Notes under the pieces: generated by a model
Told to the model about the DNA's origin: nothing
Database searches by the model: none
What the model saw: only the letters and a program-made list of their open reading frames with translations
Shown here: piece after piece, positions 21,371 to 29,551 of the stretch
Layout of the letters: each line of letters opens with the position of its first letter
How positions within the stretch are numbered: the stretch's first letter is position 1
Translations under genes and position numbers: made by a program
DNA from: Chelativorans intermedius
GTDB taxonomy: Bacteria > Pseudomonadota > Alphaproteobacteria > Rhizobiales > Rhizobiaceae
Direction: 5' to 3'
Assembly: GCF_025398255.1 (NCBI RefSeq)
Contig: NZ_JAODNW010000005.1
Location: forward strand, 62,001 to 126,000
DNA: 64,000 bases

Positions 21371-22414
21371 TCAGCCGCAGACCTCGACCGTGCCGGGTGC
21401 AACACCCTGGCAGACGACGTCCTTCGACACCCAGCCCGCGTCGATCACCACGTCGAGATTGTCGCGGGTGATCGGGACCGGCTTCAGGAAGACCGCGTTC
21501 ATCTCGACGCCGTTCGGCCCGTCGGACCATTTCACGGCGCCCTCGATGTCCTCCATGGCCGTGCCTTCGGCCAGCGCGTTGGCGATCTGGGCAGCCGCCT
21601 TTCCGAGGTCGCGCGCATCCTTCCACACGGAGACCGTCTGCGTGCCGAGCGCGATGCGGTTGAGCGCGGCGTGGTCACCGTCCTGGCCGGAGACCGGCAC
21701 GCTGCCGGCGAGGCCCTGGGCTTCGAGCGCGGCCACCACGCCGCCCGCCGTGCCGTCATTGGAGGCGACGACGGCATCCACCTCGTTGTTGTTGGCCGTC
21801 AGGATCTGCTCCATGTTGCGCTGCGCGTTGGCGGGCAGCCAGCCATCGGTGTAGGCTTCGCCCACATTCTTGATCTTGCCGGAATCGATCGCCTCCTGCA
21901 GAACCTCCATCTGCCCCTCGAACAGGAAGTCGGCATTGGGGTCGGCGGAGGAGCCCTTGATGAAGGCGTAGTTGCCTTCCGGCTGCACCTCGTAGACGGC
22001 GCGCGCCTGCATGCGGCCGACCTCCTTGTTGTCGAAGGTCAGGTAGAAGGCGTTCGCATTCTCGATCAGGCGGTCGTAACCGATAACGGGAATGCCCTCG
22101 TTGACCGCCTTTTCAACCGCCGGCCCGATGGCGGAGGCATCCTGCGCCAGGATGATGAGCGCGTTGGCGCCCTGCGCGATGAGCGATTCCACGTCGGTCA
22201 ACTGCTTGGCGGGCGAAGACTGCGCATCGGCGGAGATGTAAGTGTTGCCGTCGGCCTCGATCTGCGCCTTGATCGCCGCCTCGTCGGTCTTCCAGCGTTC
22301 CTCCTGGAAATTCGACCAGGAAACGCCGATCACCTTGCCCTCGGCAAGTGCGGATACCGACATCGACAGGGACAGCGTAAGGCCCGCCAGAAGGGCGGTT
22401 GCAGCTTTTCTCAT
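21371..22414 (-). CDS. xylF: D-xylose-binding periplasmic protein
   Basis: Periplasmic receptor of a xylose importer. Residues 1-24 form a signal peptide ending in SVSALA. The mature protein begins [21 protein letters not shown], very close to the ligand-binding start of XylF, and has the family motifs [57 protein letters not shown] and [11 protein letters not shown]. Length 347 is normal. No xylA or xylB lies in the window, so catabolic genes must be elsewhere. Expected to be repressed by the divergent ROK protein. Confidence 0.92.
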   Translation of the reverse strand: MRKAATALLAGLTLSLSMSVSALAEGKVIGVSWSNFQEERWKTDEAAIKAQIEADGNTYISADAQSSPAKQLTDVESLIAQGANALIILAQDASAIGPAVEKAVNEGIPVIGYDRLIENANAFYLTFDNKEVGRMQARAVYEVQPEGNYAFIKGSSADPNADFLFEGQMEVLQEAIDSGKIKNVGEAYTDGWLPANAQRNMEQILTANNNEVDAVVASNDGTAGGVVAALEAQGLAGSVPVSGQDGDHAALNRIALGTQTVSVWKDARDLGKAAAQIANALAEGTAMEDIEGAVKWSDGPNGVEMNAVFLKPVPITRDNLDVVIDAGWVSKDVVCQGVAPGTVEVCG

Positions 22415-22468
22415 GATTTCCTCCCGAGCCCGCTTGGGGCATAGGTTTCGCTTGCTTGTAGAAGGCCC

Positions 22469-22491
22469 ATTTTTTCGAGCCTCGAAAAAAT
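22469..22491. promoter_or_regulatory. Operator-like 23-bp palindrome between xylF and the ROK regulator
   Basis: Perfect inverted repeat with arms ATTTTTTCGAG (22469-22479) and CTCGAAAAAAT (22481-22491) around a single C. It is strikingly AT-rich in a GC-rich region and sits just downstream of the best xylF promoter, as expected for a repressor site. It is not followed by T's that would suggest a terminator for either gene. Confidence 0.75.
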
Positions 22492-22519
22492 AAATGACTC
22501 ACGTTCAACCCCGTGTCAA
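22491..22519 (-). promoter_or_regulatory. Candidate xylF promoter
   Basis: On the reverse strand a consensus -35 TTGACA (22519-22514) is followed after 17 bases by CATTTA (22496-22491). The -10 touches the upstream edge of the palindromic operator, so a bound repressor would block polymerase. Confidence 0.6.
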
Positions 22520-22585
22520 TATGACATTTCAGGCGGCTGGCGCGAGACGAGGGGCGCCGGCACCACCCAGGAGGGAGGAGACGGA

Positions 22586-23821
22586 GTGACCGCGGGTATC
22601 CGCCACGACGAGATGCGCAAGCGCAACCGCGCGCTGGTGATTGCCGCCGTGCGCCGGGCCGGCCAGCCCTCCCGCACGGAGATTGCCCGGCAGACCGGGC
22701 TCAGCCACTCCACCATCTCGGCCATCGCCTCCGACCTCATCGAGGAGGGCATCATGCGCGAGGTCGGGCAGGGGGAGGCGGCGCCGGCCCGCCGCGGGCG
22801 CCCGCAGGTGGCGCTGGGGCTCGACCCCGAAGCCGCCTCCGTGGCCTGCCTCCATCTCTCCTTCAACAGCCTGTCGGCGGTGCTGGTCGACTACCGGGGC
22901 CGCGTCATCGACAGCCGGCTGCACCGGCTGGAGACATTGCGGCTCAGCCGCGAGGCGCTGCTTGCGGCGGCGGTCTCGGCGGTGCGGGAGATTTCGGCCG
23001 GACGCGGCAACTTCCTGCGCATCGCCGTCGCCGTGCAAGGCATTACCGATGCCGCCGGCAGCCGCATGCTGTGGTCGCCGATCACGCCGCACAGCGATCT
23101 CGATTTCGGAGGCGCGCTGGAGGCCGCCTTCGGCGTTCCGGTGACCGTGCAGAACGATTGCAACATGATCGCAGCCGCGCTGCGCTGGCGCAACCCGCGG
23201 CGCTATCGCGACAATTTCGTCGCCATCCTGCTCTCCCACGGCATCGGCATGGGGCTGATGCTGAACGGCAAGCTGTTCACCGGCACCCGTTCCTCGGCGG
23301 GCGAGTTCGGCCACATGATCCACAGGCCGGAGGGCGCGCTCTGCCGCTGTGGCAAAAGGGGCTGCATCGAGGCCTATGCCGGCAACTACGCCATCTGGCG
23401 GCGGGCGCGCGGGCGCAGCGCCATGGAAGAGCCCGTCGCCGATGTGGAGCCGGGCGAGATGGAGGCGCTGGCGGCCATGGCGCGGCAGGAGGAAGGGCCG
23501 GCGCGCCAGGCATTCCGCGAGGCGGCAGAGGCCATCGGTTACGGAATCGGCAGCCTGTTCGCGCTGATCGACCCCGCGCCGGTGGCCATCGTCGGCCAGG
23601 GAACGGCGGCTTTCGACATTCTGGAGCCGGAGATCCGTGCCGCCCTGGCCAGGACGGCCGGCGGCCAGCACGCCGATGCCATTTCCTTCGAAACCTGGCC
23701 GGACGAGGAGCCGTTCATCCAGCATGGCTGCGCCATGACGGCGCTTTCCGGCCTCGATTGGGAGGTGTTCGGCCCCGGAATGGGGGGTAGGTCGGCCGAA
23801 AACGGGCGTATCGTCGCCTGA
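22586..23821 (+). CDS. ROK-family transcriptional regulator (XylR-like)
   Basis: 411-residue repressor of the ROK (Repressor, ORF, Kinase) family. A winged helix lies at about 12-75 (QPSRTEIARQTGLSHSTISAIASD). The ROK domain follows, with NDCNMIAAALRW and the zinc-site motif CRCGKRGCIEAYAG preceded by GEFGHMIHRP. Start is GTG at 22586, with GGAGGAG upstream. It is divergent from xylF and shares a 171-base intergenic region containing a perfect palindrome, so control of the xylose transporter is likely. The kinase-like fold probably binds the sugar inducer. Confidence 0.88.
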   Translation: MTAGIRHDEMRKRNRALVIAAVRRAGQPSRTEIARQTGLSHSTISAIASDLIEEGIMREVGQGEAAPARRGRPQVALGLDPEAASVACLHLSFNSLSAVLVDYRGRVIDSRLHRLETLRLSREALLAAAVSAVREISAGRGNFLRIAVAVQGITDAAGSRMLWSPITPHSDLDFGGALEAAFGVPVTVQNDCNMIAAALRWRNPRRYRDNFVAILLSHGIGMGLMLNGKLFTGTRSSAGEFGHMIHRPEGALCRCGKRGCIEAYAGNYAIWRRARGRSAMEEPVADVEPGEMEALAAMARQEEGPARQAFREAAEAIGYGIGSLFALIDPAPVAIVGQGTAAFDILEPEIRAALARTAGGQHADAISFETWPDEEPFIQHGCAMTALSGLDWEVFGPGMGGRSAENGRIVA

Positions 23822-23857
23822 AACGGGGGTATCCCGGCCGCTACCTGGGAGGGAGGC

Positions 23858-24223
23858 TCAGGCGGCCAGCACCCGGCCCACGCGATCGCGCAGCTCCGCC
23901 AGGGTGAAGGGCTTGTTGACCACGCCGTACACCGTACCCTCCAGCTCGGCGGCGCGCTCGCGCTGCTCGGCGAAGCCGGTCATCAGCAGAAGGCGAAGGC
24001 CGGGATAGGCGCCGGCTGCGGCGCGCGCCACCTCGATGCCGTCCATCACCGGCATCCTGATGTCGGAGAGCACGAGGTCGAAGGCGCCCCGCGCCTCCTC
24101 GATCCTGCGCAGCCCTTCCGCGCCGTCCTCGGCGGTCTCGACCTGATGTCCGGCGGCGGCGAGCGCGCGGGCGGTGAAGGTGCGCACGGACGGGTCGTCC
24201 TCGATGATCAGCAATCTGGCCAT
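23858..24223 (-). CDS. Single-domain response regulator (CpdR-like receiver)
   Basis: 121-residue stand-alone receiver with no output domain. Acidic pair ED at 8-9, phospho-acceptor Asp54 (LVLSDIRMP), LLMTGF with the conserved Thr, and NKPF with the conserved Lys. The sequence and size recall CpdR, the phospho-controlled adaptor that directs ClpXP proteolysis in the alphaproteobacterial cell cycle. CpdR identity is inference; a CheY-like role is the alternative. It is 51 bases downstream of hpt on the same strand. Confidence 0.85.
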   Translation of the reverse strand: MARLLIIEDDPSVRTFTARALAAAGHQVETAEDGAEGLRRIEEARGAFDLVLSDIRMPVMDGIEVARAAAGAYPGLRLLLMTGFAEQRERAAELEGTVYGVVNKPFTLAELRDRVGRVLAA

Positions 24224-24274
24224 GACGGCAGTGTTGCCATCAATCTCTTAACAGTTTGCTGAAGGGGCGGAAGG

Positions 24275-24817
24275 TCACGCATCGCCTTTCACGATGCCGA
24301 CGAAGGGCAGCTCGCGGAAGGCATGCGCCACATCCATGCCGTAGCCGACCACGAAATAGTCCGGGCATTCAAAGCCCACGAAATCGGCCTCCAGGCTTGC
24401 CTGGCGGCGCGAGCGCTTGTCGAGCAGAACGGCGATGGAGACGGATCTGGCGCCGCGCGAGAGCATCAGCTCGCGGGTGAACTTCAGCGTCCTGCCCGAC
24501 TCCAGAATGTCGTCGATCAACAGGATGTCGCGGCCCTTCACGTCGTTGTCGATGTCGCGCAGCACCTTGATCTCGCCGCTGGTGGTGCCGGCGCCGTAGC
24601 TGGAGATCATGATGAACTCCACCTCCGGCGAGATGCCGGCATCGTGCATGGCGCGGATCAAGTCCGCCGCGAAGATGAAGGAGCCCTTGAGGATCGACAC
24701 GACCAGCAGGTTGTCGTGGTTGCGCGCGGCAATCTCCTTGGCAAGCTCCAGGTTGCGCCGGGCAATCGCCGAGGCCGAGAAGAGAACTTCGATTTCCTTG
24801 CCGCGCACGACGGGCAT
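24275..24817 (-). CDS. hpt: Hypoxanthine phosphoribosyltransferase
   Basis: Purine salvage enzyme making IMP from hypoxanthine and PRPP. The PRPP-binding loop is ILLIDDILESGRTLKFT; the N-terminal IARRNLELAKEI and VSILKGSFIFAADLIRAM, the flexible-loop SSYGAGTTSGEIK, and the purine-binding C-terminal FVGFECPDYFVVGYGMD are all typical. 180 residues is normal. It follows the upstream membrane-protein gene by 8 bases, so the two are probably co-transcribed. Confidence 0.96.
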   Translation of the reverse strand: MPVVRGKEIEVLFSASAIARRNLELAKEIAARNHDNLLVVSILKGSFIFAADLIRAMHDAGISPEVEFIMISSYGAGTTSGEIKVLRDIDNDVKGRDILLIDDILESGRTLKFTRELMLSRGARSVSIAVLLDKRSRRQASLEADFVGFECPDYFVVGYGMDVAHAFRELPFVGIVKGDA

Positions 24818-24825
24818 GGCTGTCG

Positions 24826-25467
24826 CTACTCCCTGAACGTCACCGAGACCGACTTCACCCCTTCCTTAGGGGCGGCGAGGCGGCCGGAGAAGGAGAAGCG
24901 TTCGCCCGCCGCGAGCAGCCTGCCGTTTGTCCCCAGGAAATAGTGGGTCGTGCGGCCGCTCCTGTCCAGCACATTGATGGCGAGATCGGGCAGACGGGCG
25001 GCGGAGGCCCCGCCATTCGCCGCCTCGCCATCGATGAGGAGGAGGGCGCGCGCGCCGCCGTGCTCGATGCGGCTTTCAAGCCGTGCGATGTGCAGGCCGG
25101 CCGCTTCCCGCGCGCGAAAGGCCGCCTGCCGCTCGAAGGCGGCATGGCCGCCCGAAACCCAGAAAGCGCCCGCCGCGGCCAGAAGGCAGCCCGCCCAGAA
25201 CAGCGCGCCGCCGCCGCCCCGGCGCGCGGGGCGCGCCGCGCCGCGGCGCAGCCAGTCGAGCCCGGCGGGCGGGACCGCCGCCATGGCCCGCGGTGGCGCG
25301 GCCTCCCGGCCGGGCGCCAGCGTTTCATATTCCGCCTCCACGATGTCGGCGGGCGGCGGCGGGCCTGCGCCGGCAGGCCGCCCCTCGACAAGGATCTCGC
25401 CCGAAATGGGCACCGGGCTTTGCTTTTCGGGCATTCGCAGAAGAACCGTTCTTTCGCCGCCAGCCAT
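24826..25467 (-). CDS. Single-pass membrane protein, DUF3426-like, divergent from ftsE
   Basis: 213 residues: a Pro/Gly-rich cytoplasmic part (1-85), one membrane helix (about 88-105, ALFWAGCLLAAAGAFWVSGG) and a periplasmic domain of about 100 residues (LPDLAINVLDRSGRTTHYFLG, AGERFSFSGRLAAPKEGVKSVSVTF). In rhizobia this position divergent from ftsE usually holds an MJ0042-type zinc-ribbon protein with a similar C-terminal domain; here no CxxC zinc ribbon is present at the N terminus. Function unknown. Likely operon with hpt and the receiver gene. Confidence 0.7.
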   Translation of the reverse strand: MAGGERTVLLRMPEKQSPVPISGEILVEGRPAGAGPPPPADIVEAEYETLAPGREAAPPRAMAAVPPAGLDWLRRGAARPARRGGGGALFWAGCLLAAAGAFWVSGGHAAFERQAAFRAREAAGLHIARLESRIEHGGARALLLIDGEAANGGASAARLPDLAINVLDRSGRTTHYFLGTNGRLLAAGERFSFSGRLAAPKEGVKSVSVTFRE

Positions 25468-25523
25468 TCTTCGCTAAAGCAAAATGGTTAACGCTTCGCC
25501 ATTGCGCGCTTTTCGCGGCGCCG

Positions 25524-25540
25524 TTAACCGCCGGTTAACC
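25524..25540. promoter_or_regulatory. CtrA-type binding site upstream of ftsE
   Basis: TTAA-CCGCCGG-TTAACC matches the alphaproteobacterial CtrA consensus TTAA-N7-TTAA(C) exactly. It is centred about 80 bases upstream of the ftsE start and about 65 bases upstream of the divergent membrane-protein gene. Confidence 0.65.
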
Positions 25541-25610
25541 ATGCGCCCCGAAGGTCGGCGCGGCATGGGCGGAGGCAGGTTCCGCCACGCACAGCAGGCA
25601 AGGCGCCCCC

Positions 25611-26270
25611 GTGATACGGTTCGAGAATGTTGGCCTCAGATACGGCATGGGTCCGGAGGTGCTCCGCGACGTTTCCTTCGTCCTGCCGGAGCGCTCGTTC
25701 CAGTTTCTGAGCGGCCCGTCGGGCACGGGCAAGACGACGCTTCTGCGCCTTCTCTTCCTGTCGCTCAAGCCGACACGCGGCCTCATCACCATTTTCGGCA
25801 AGGACCGCTCGCGCATCACGCGCGAGGAGCTGCCGCACATCCGCCGGCGCATCGGTGTCGTCTTCCAGGATTTCCGCCTGCTCGACCATATGACGACCTA
25901 TGAGAACGTCGCCCTGCCGCTGCGCGTGCGCGGCCGGGAGGAGGCGAGCTATCGCGCCGATGTGGTGGAGCTTCTCAAATGGGTGGGGCTGGGCGAGCGG
26001 ATGCATGTGCTGCCGCCGGTGCTGTCGGGCGGCGAGAAGCAGCGCGCGGCCATCGCCCGCGCGCTCATCGAGCAGCCGCGCATCCTGCTTGCCGACGAGC
26101 CGACCGGCAATGTCGATCCGCAGCTTGCGCGCCGCCTCCTGCGCCTGCTGATCGAGCTCAACCGAATGGGAACCGCCGTCGTCGTCGCCACGCACGACAT
26201 CGGGCTGATGGACCAGGTGGATGCGCGGCGCATGGTGCTTTCGGGCGGAAGGCTGGAAATCTATGACTAG
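25611..26270 (+). CDS. ftsE: Cell division ATP-binding protein FtsE
   Basis: ABC-type ATPase that with FtsX couples divisome assembly to peptidoglycan hydrolase activation. Walker A GPSGTGKT (residues 35-42), Q loop VFQDFRLLDHM, signature LSGGEKQRAAIARA, Walker B ILLADEPTGNVD and H loop VVATHDIGLM. Start is GTG at 25611 (first residues MIRFENVGLRYG, aligned with family starts). The gene overlaps ftsX by 8 bases, so translation is coupled. Confidence 0.96.
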   Translation: MIRFENVGLRYGMGPEVLRDVSFVLPERSFQFLSGPSGTGKTTLLRLLFLSLKPTRGLITIFGKDRSRITREELPHIRRRIGVVFQDFRLLDHMTTYENVALPLRVRGREEASYRADVVELLKWVGLGERMHVLPPVLSGGEKQRAAIARALIEQPRILLADEPTGNVDPQLARRLLRLLIELNRMGTAVVVATHDIGLMDQVDARRMVLSGGRLEIYD

Positions 26271-27264
26271 CCCCAAGGCTTCCAGACTTCTGCTTCCCGC
26301 CGCCAGGCTGAAGGAGACGGTCAGCGCCGGTATCCGGCAGCAGGCGGCGCGGACGCTGGAGCGCCGCCGGCTGACGCCCATCGTGCCGCCCGACAGCATC
26401 GCCGGGCGTGCCATGGTGCTGGTCATCGCCATCATGACCTTCCTGTCCTGCCTGACGCTGGGCGCGGTGACGCTGGTGCGTGACACCGCCGCCGCCTGGC
26501 AGACCGAGATTGCCCGCGAGGCGACGATCCAGATCAAGCCTGCGGAAGGGCTCGACATGGAGGGCGCGCTGGGGCGGGCGCGCGCCGTCGCCGCCTCCTA
26601 CCGCGGCGTGCGCGGCGCCACCATCGTCGACCGCGCGGCCACCGCGCGCCTTCTGGAACCGTGGCTGGGGCCGGGGCTCGACATCGACGAGCTGCCCGTG
26701 CCGCGGCTCGTCATCGTCACCATCGACCCGGTGGAGCGGCCGGATTTCGCGGCCATGCGCGCCGAGCTGGCCGAGGCCGTGCCCAGCGCCGTGCTCGACG
26801 ATCATCGCGGCTGGGTGGACCGGCTGGTGGCCATGGCGCGCACCACCGTGACCATCGGCATGGCCGTGCTGGGGCTCATGCTCTCGGCCACCGCGCTTAC
26901 CGTCATCTTCGCCACGCGCGGAGCCATGGCGGGCAACGGGCATGTGATCGAGGTGCTGCATTTCGTGGGTGCGGAGGCACGTTTCATCGCCCGCGAGTTC
27001 CGTCGCCACTTTCTGATCGCCGGAACGCGCGGCGCGGCGGCCGGCGGGGCGGCGGCCGTCATCGTCTTCGTCGTCTTCTCCTGGTGGTCCTCGCGCAATG
27101 TCGCCACGCCGGAGGGCGACCAGACGGCGGCGCTGTTCGGCAATTTTTCCATCGGCCTGTCCGGCTATCTGGGCGTGGCGCTGGTGGTGCTGCTCATTGC
27201 CGGGCTGACGGCGGCCACGTCCCATTTCACCGTCATGGCTCATCTGAAGCGCATCGAGACATGA
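26263..27264 (+). CDS. ftsX: Cell division permease-like protein FtsX
   Basis: Inner-membrane partner of FtsE. 333 residues: an N-terminal cytoplasmic part, helix 1 (about 51-72, AMVLVIAIMTFLSCLTLGAV), a periplasmic loop holding the FtsX extracellular domain (about 75-190, EATIQIKPAEGLDMEGAL), then three helices including TIGMAVLGLMLSATALTVIFATRG. It starts inside the end of ftsE. The predicted product resembles rhizobial FtsX more than E. coli FtsX. Confidence 0.93.
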   Translation: MTSPKASRLLLPAARLKETVSAGIRQQAARTLERRRLTPIVPPDSIAGRAMVLVIAIMTFLSCLTLGAVTLVRDTAAAWQTEIAREATIQIKPAEGLDMEGALGRARAVAASYRGVRGATIVDRAATARLLEPWLGPGLDIDELPVPRLVIVTIDPVERPDFAAMRAELAEAVPSAVLDDHRGWVDRLVAMARTTVTIGMAVLGLMLSATALTVIFATRGAMAGNGHVIEVLHFVGAEARFIAREFRRHFLIAGTRGAAAGGAAAVIVFVVFSWWSSRNVATPEGDQTAALFGNFSIGLSGYLGVALVVLLIAGLTAATSHFTVMAHLKRIET

Positions 27265-27354
27265 AGTCACGCCCGGAGACCGCGCGTAACGCTTTGTGTC
27301 CGGCCGTGGGGCCCATGGCTAGCCCTCGCCGCAATTGAAGGTTAATCATGCGCC

Positions 27355-28059
27355 ATGAGCGAGATTGCGGGCATATCGGCCAGGGCTGATTCGCAGCGCC
27401 AGCGCGGGTGGCGGATCGTGCGCGCCGCCGCTGCATGCCTTGCCGCCTGCGGCTTTGCCTTCCTTCTGGGCTTCGTCGCGTTCGTCGACCATGTGGCGCA
27501 TCTCGAAGTGCCGAAGGAGCTGCGCCCTGCCGATGGCATCGTGGTGCTGACCGGCGGCCAGTCGCGCATCGGAACGGGGCTCGACCTGCTCAAGGCGGGC
27601 AAGGCCAAGCGACTGCTCATCAGCGGCGTCCACCCGGCCGCCCGGCGCGACGACCTGCGGCTTGCCATCGGCGGCGACCGGCAGCTCTTCAACTGCTGCG
27701 TGGATATCGACCGGGCGGCGCTGAACACGGTCGGCAATGCCGAGGAAAGCGCCAAATGGGTGGGCGCGAACACCTATGCCAGCCTGATCGTGGTGACCAA
27801 CAACTACCATATGCCGCGCAGCCTTCTGGAGATGCGCCGCCTTCTGCCCGCGGCCGACCTGCAGCCCTATCCGGTGGTCAACACGCCGCTCAGGGACGCA
27901 AGCTGGCTTGCCAAGCCGAACGCGCTGCGCGTGCTGTTCACCGAATATGTGAAATACACCGCCGCGCTTGCACGCGGCCTGCTGCCCGCCGCACAGCCGC
28001 AGCCGCAACCCGTGGAGGTGCGCGCCCGGCCGGTGCGCGCCACCGCTTCCGCGCAGTGA
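27355..28059 (+). CDS. YdcF/SanA-family (DUF218) membrane protein
   Basis: 234 residues with one N-terminal membrane helix (about 25-45, AAACLAACGFAFLLGFVAF) and a DUF218 domain: ADGIVVLTGGQSRIGTGLDLL, KRLLISGVHP, NTVGNAEESAKW and VVTNNYHMPRSLLEM. The DUF218 fold binds nucleotide-like ligands in YdcF, and SanA affects envelope permeability; the role here is not known. It follows ftsX by 90 bases and is followed by an acyltransferase, a context that suggests envelope biogenesis. Confidence 0.88.
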   Translation: MSEIAGISARADSQRQRGWRIVRAAAACLAACGFAFLLGFVAFVDHVAHLEVPKELRPADGIVVLTGGQSRIGTGLDLLKAGKAKRLLISGVHPAARRDDLRLAIGGDRQLFNCCVDIDRAALNTVGNAEESAKWVGANTYASLIVVTNNYHMPRSLLEMRRLLPAADLQPYPVVNTPLRDASWLAKPNALRVLFTEYVKYTAALARGLLPAAQPQPQPVEVRARPVRATASAQ

Positions 28060-28153
28060 ACGGTGCCGATTTTCGCCGACGGGCTTTGCGAAGAGCCGCG
28101 CCCGGGGTTAAAGGGCCTGCGGACCATCCGCACTGTCGCTTCGGGAACCTCGC

Positions 28154-28948
28154 ATGCTCTTTCTCCGCTCGCTGGCGTTCAATGTCGCGTTCTATCTGAA
28201 CCTCATCGTCCAGATGATCCTCTGGACACCGCTCTATTTCGCGCTGCCGCGCAGACGGGCGTGGTTCGTGCCCAAGGTATGGGCGGCCTCCAGCCTGTGG
28301 CTGCACCGGGTGCTGGTCGGCGCGCGGGCGGAGTTCTGCGGGCTTGAAAACCTGCCCGAGGGGCCCTGCATCATCGCGCCCAAGCACCAGTCCTTCTGGG
28401 ACACCATCGCCTTCCTGCCCCACATTCCTGACGCGCTCTACATCCTCAAGCGGGAGCTGATGTGGATCCCGCTGTTCGGCTGGTACGTGGCCAAGATGCG
28501 CATGATCCCGATCGACCGCGGCAGCCGCGCCAAGGCGCTGCGCCAGGCGGTGCGGATCGCCCGCGAGCGCCTGAAGGAGAACCGCCAGCTCATCATCTAT
28601 CCCGAGGGCACGCGCCGCCCGCCGGGGGCGGAACCGGCCTACAAATACGGCATCGTGGAGCTTTATGCACAGCTCAACGTGCCGGTGGTGCCGGTGGCGC
28701 ATGTGGCCGGGCTCTACTGGCCGCGCCGCCGCTTCATGCGCTATCCGGGCACCATCCGTGCCCGCTTCCTGCCGCCCATCGAGCCCGGGCTCCCGCGCGA
28801 GGCGTTTCAGGAGCGGCTGATCCGCGAAACGGAAGCCGCCTGCGACGCGCTGCTTCTGGAAGCGGCGGAAGGCCCGAACCCGCCGCCCCTGCCGGAGACG
28901 GCGCAGCGCCGGCTGAGGCAGCTCAGGGGCGCGGTGGCGGAGAGCTGA
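28154..28948 (+). CDS. 1-acyl-sn-glycerol-3-phosphate acyltransferase (PlsC family)
   Basis: Membrane-associated acyltransferase of phospholipid synthesis. It has the four family motifs: catalytic H-x4-D (KHQSFWDTIAF), MIPIDRGSRAK, PEGTRRPPGAEP and NVPVVPVAHVAG. A hydrophobic helix (about 5-25) precedes the domain. Length 264 is usual. Its 3' end overlaps the convergent ChaC-like gene by 26 bases. Acyl-donor and acceptor specificity is not readable from sequence. Confidence 0.92.
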   Translation: MLFLRSLAFNVAFYLNLIVQMILWTPLYFALPRRRAWFVPKVWAASSLWLHRVLVGARAEFCGLENLPEGPCIIAPKHQSFWDTIAFLPHIPDALYILKRELMWIPLFGWYVAKMRMIPIDRGSRAKALRQAVRIARERLKENRQLIIYPEGTRRPPGAEPAYKYGIVELYAQLNVPVVPVAHVAGLYWPRRRFMRYPGTIRARFLPPIEPGLPREAFQERLIRETEAACDALLLEAAEGPNPPPLPETAQRRLRQLRGAVAES

Positions 28949-29486
28949 GTCCCGCCCCGTCCGGCCAGGAATCGGTGATCCTTGCTGCCACCGCCTCCAG
29001 CCAATGGTCGCGGATGCCCAGCGCCTTCAGGTGGGCGAGCGTGTTGAGCACATATTCTTCGTTGCGGCCGGACTGGCCGACGGCGCCCGAGACCCTCAGC
29101 GCCGCATGCTCGGGGTCGAGGTGGCCGGCATATTGCGGATGGGTGCGGTCGACGACATAGGCCAGCGCCTCGACGACCGGCCCCCCATGCAGCCGGACCG
29201 GCAGGCGGCGCTCCAGATAGACGTTGGTCACCAGCTCGCGTTCGCGCAGATAGGCGATCACCTCGCCCGACAGGTCCCCCGGCACCCGGAAGGCCAGGCC
29301 GATGCAGGAGCCGCCGCGGTCGAGCCCCAGAACGAGGCCCGGCCTGTCGGGCGTGCCGCGATGCACATGGGAGTGCACGCACAGCGCCCGGCGATAGCCG
29401 AAAAGCCGTGCCTTCCTGGTTTCCACATGGGCAAAACCGGGCCGCCACATCAGCGAACCGTAGCCAAAGACCCAAAAATCGTCCAT
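28923..29486 (-). CDS. ChaC-like gamma-glutamylcyclotransferase
   Basis: 187-residue protein of the GGCT/ChaC family, which degrades glutathione to 5-oxoproline and Cys-Gly. The substrate-binding loop FGYGSLMWRPGF opens the protein, followed by RRALCVHSHVHRGTPDRPGLVLGL, GLAFRVP and the region YLRERELVTNVY where the catalytic Glu is expected. I use ATG 29486 because the family begins with this motif; a longer frame to 29690 runs into the next gene. The 3' end overlaps the acyltransferase gene. Confidence 0.88.
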   Translation of the reverse strand: MDDFWVFGYGSLMWRPGFAHVETRKARLFGYRRALCVHSHVHRGTPDRPGLVLGLDRGGSCIGLAFRVPGDLSGEVIAYLRERELVTNVYLERRLPVRLHGGPVVEALAYVVDRTHPQYAGHLDPEHAALRVSGAVGQSGRNEEYVLNTLAHLKALGIRDHWLEAVAARITDSWPDGAGLSSPPPRP

Positions 29487-29551
29487 TTGCACCTGATGTT
29501 CGAGTGCGCCGGCGCGGCGCCGCTGGCAGCCGGGGTAACTGGAGGACGGCC

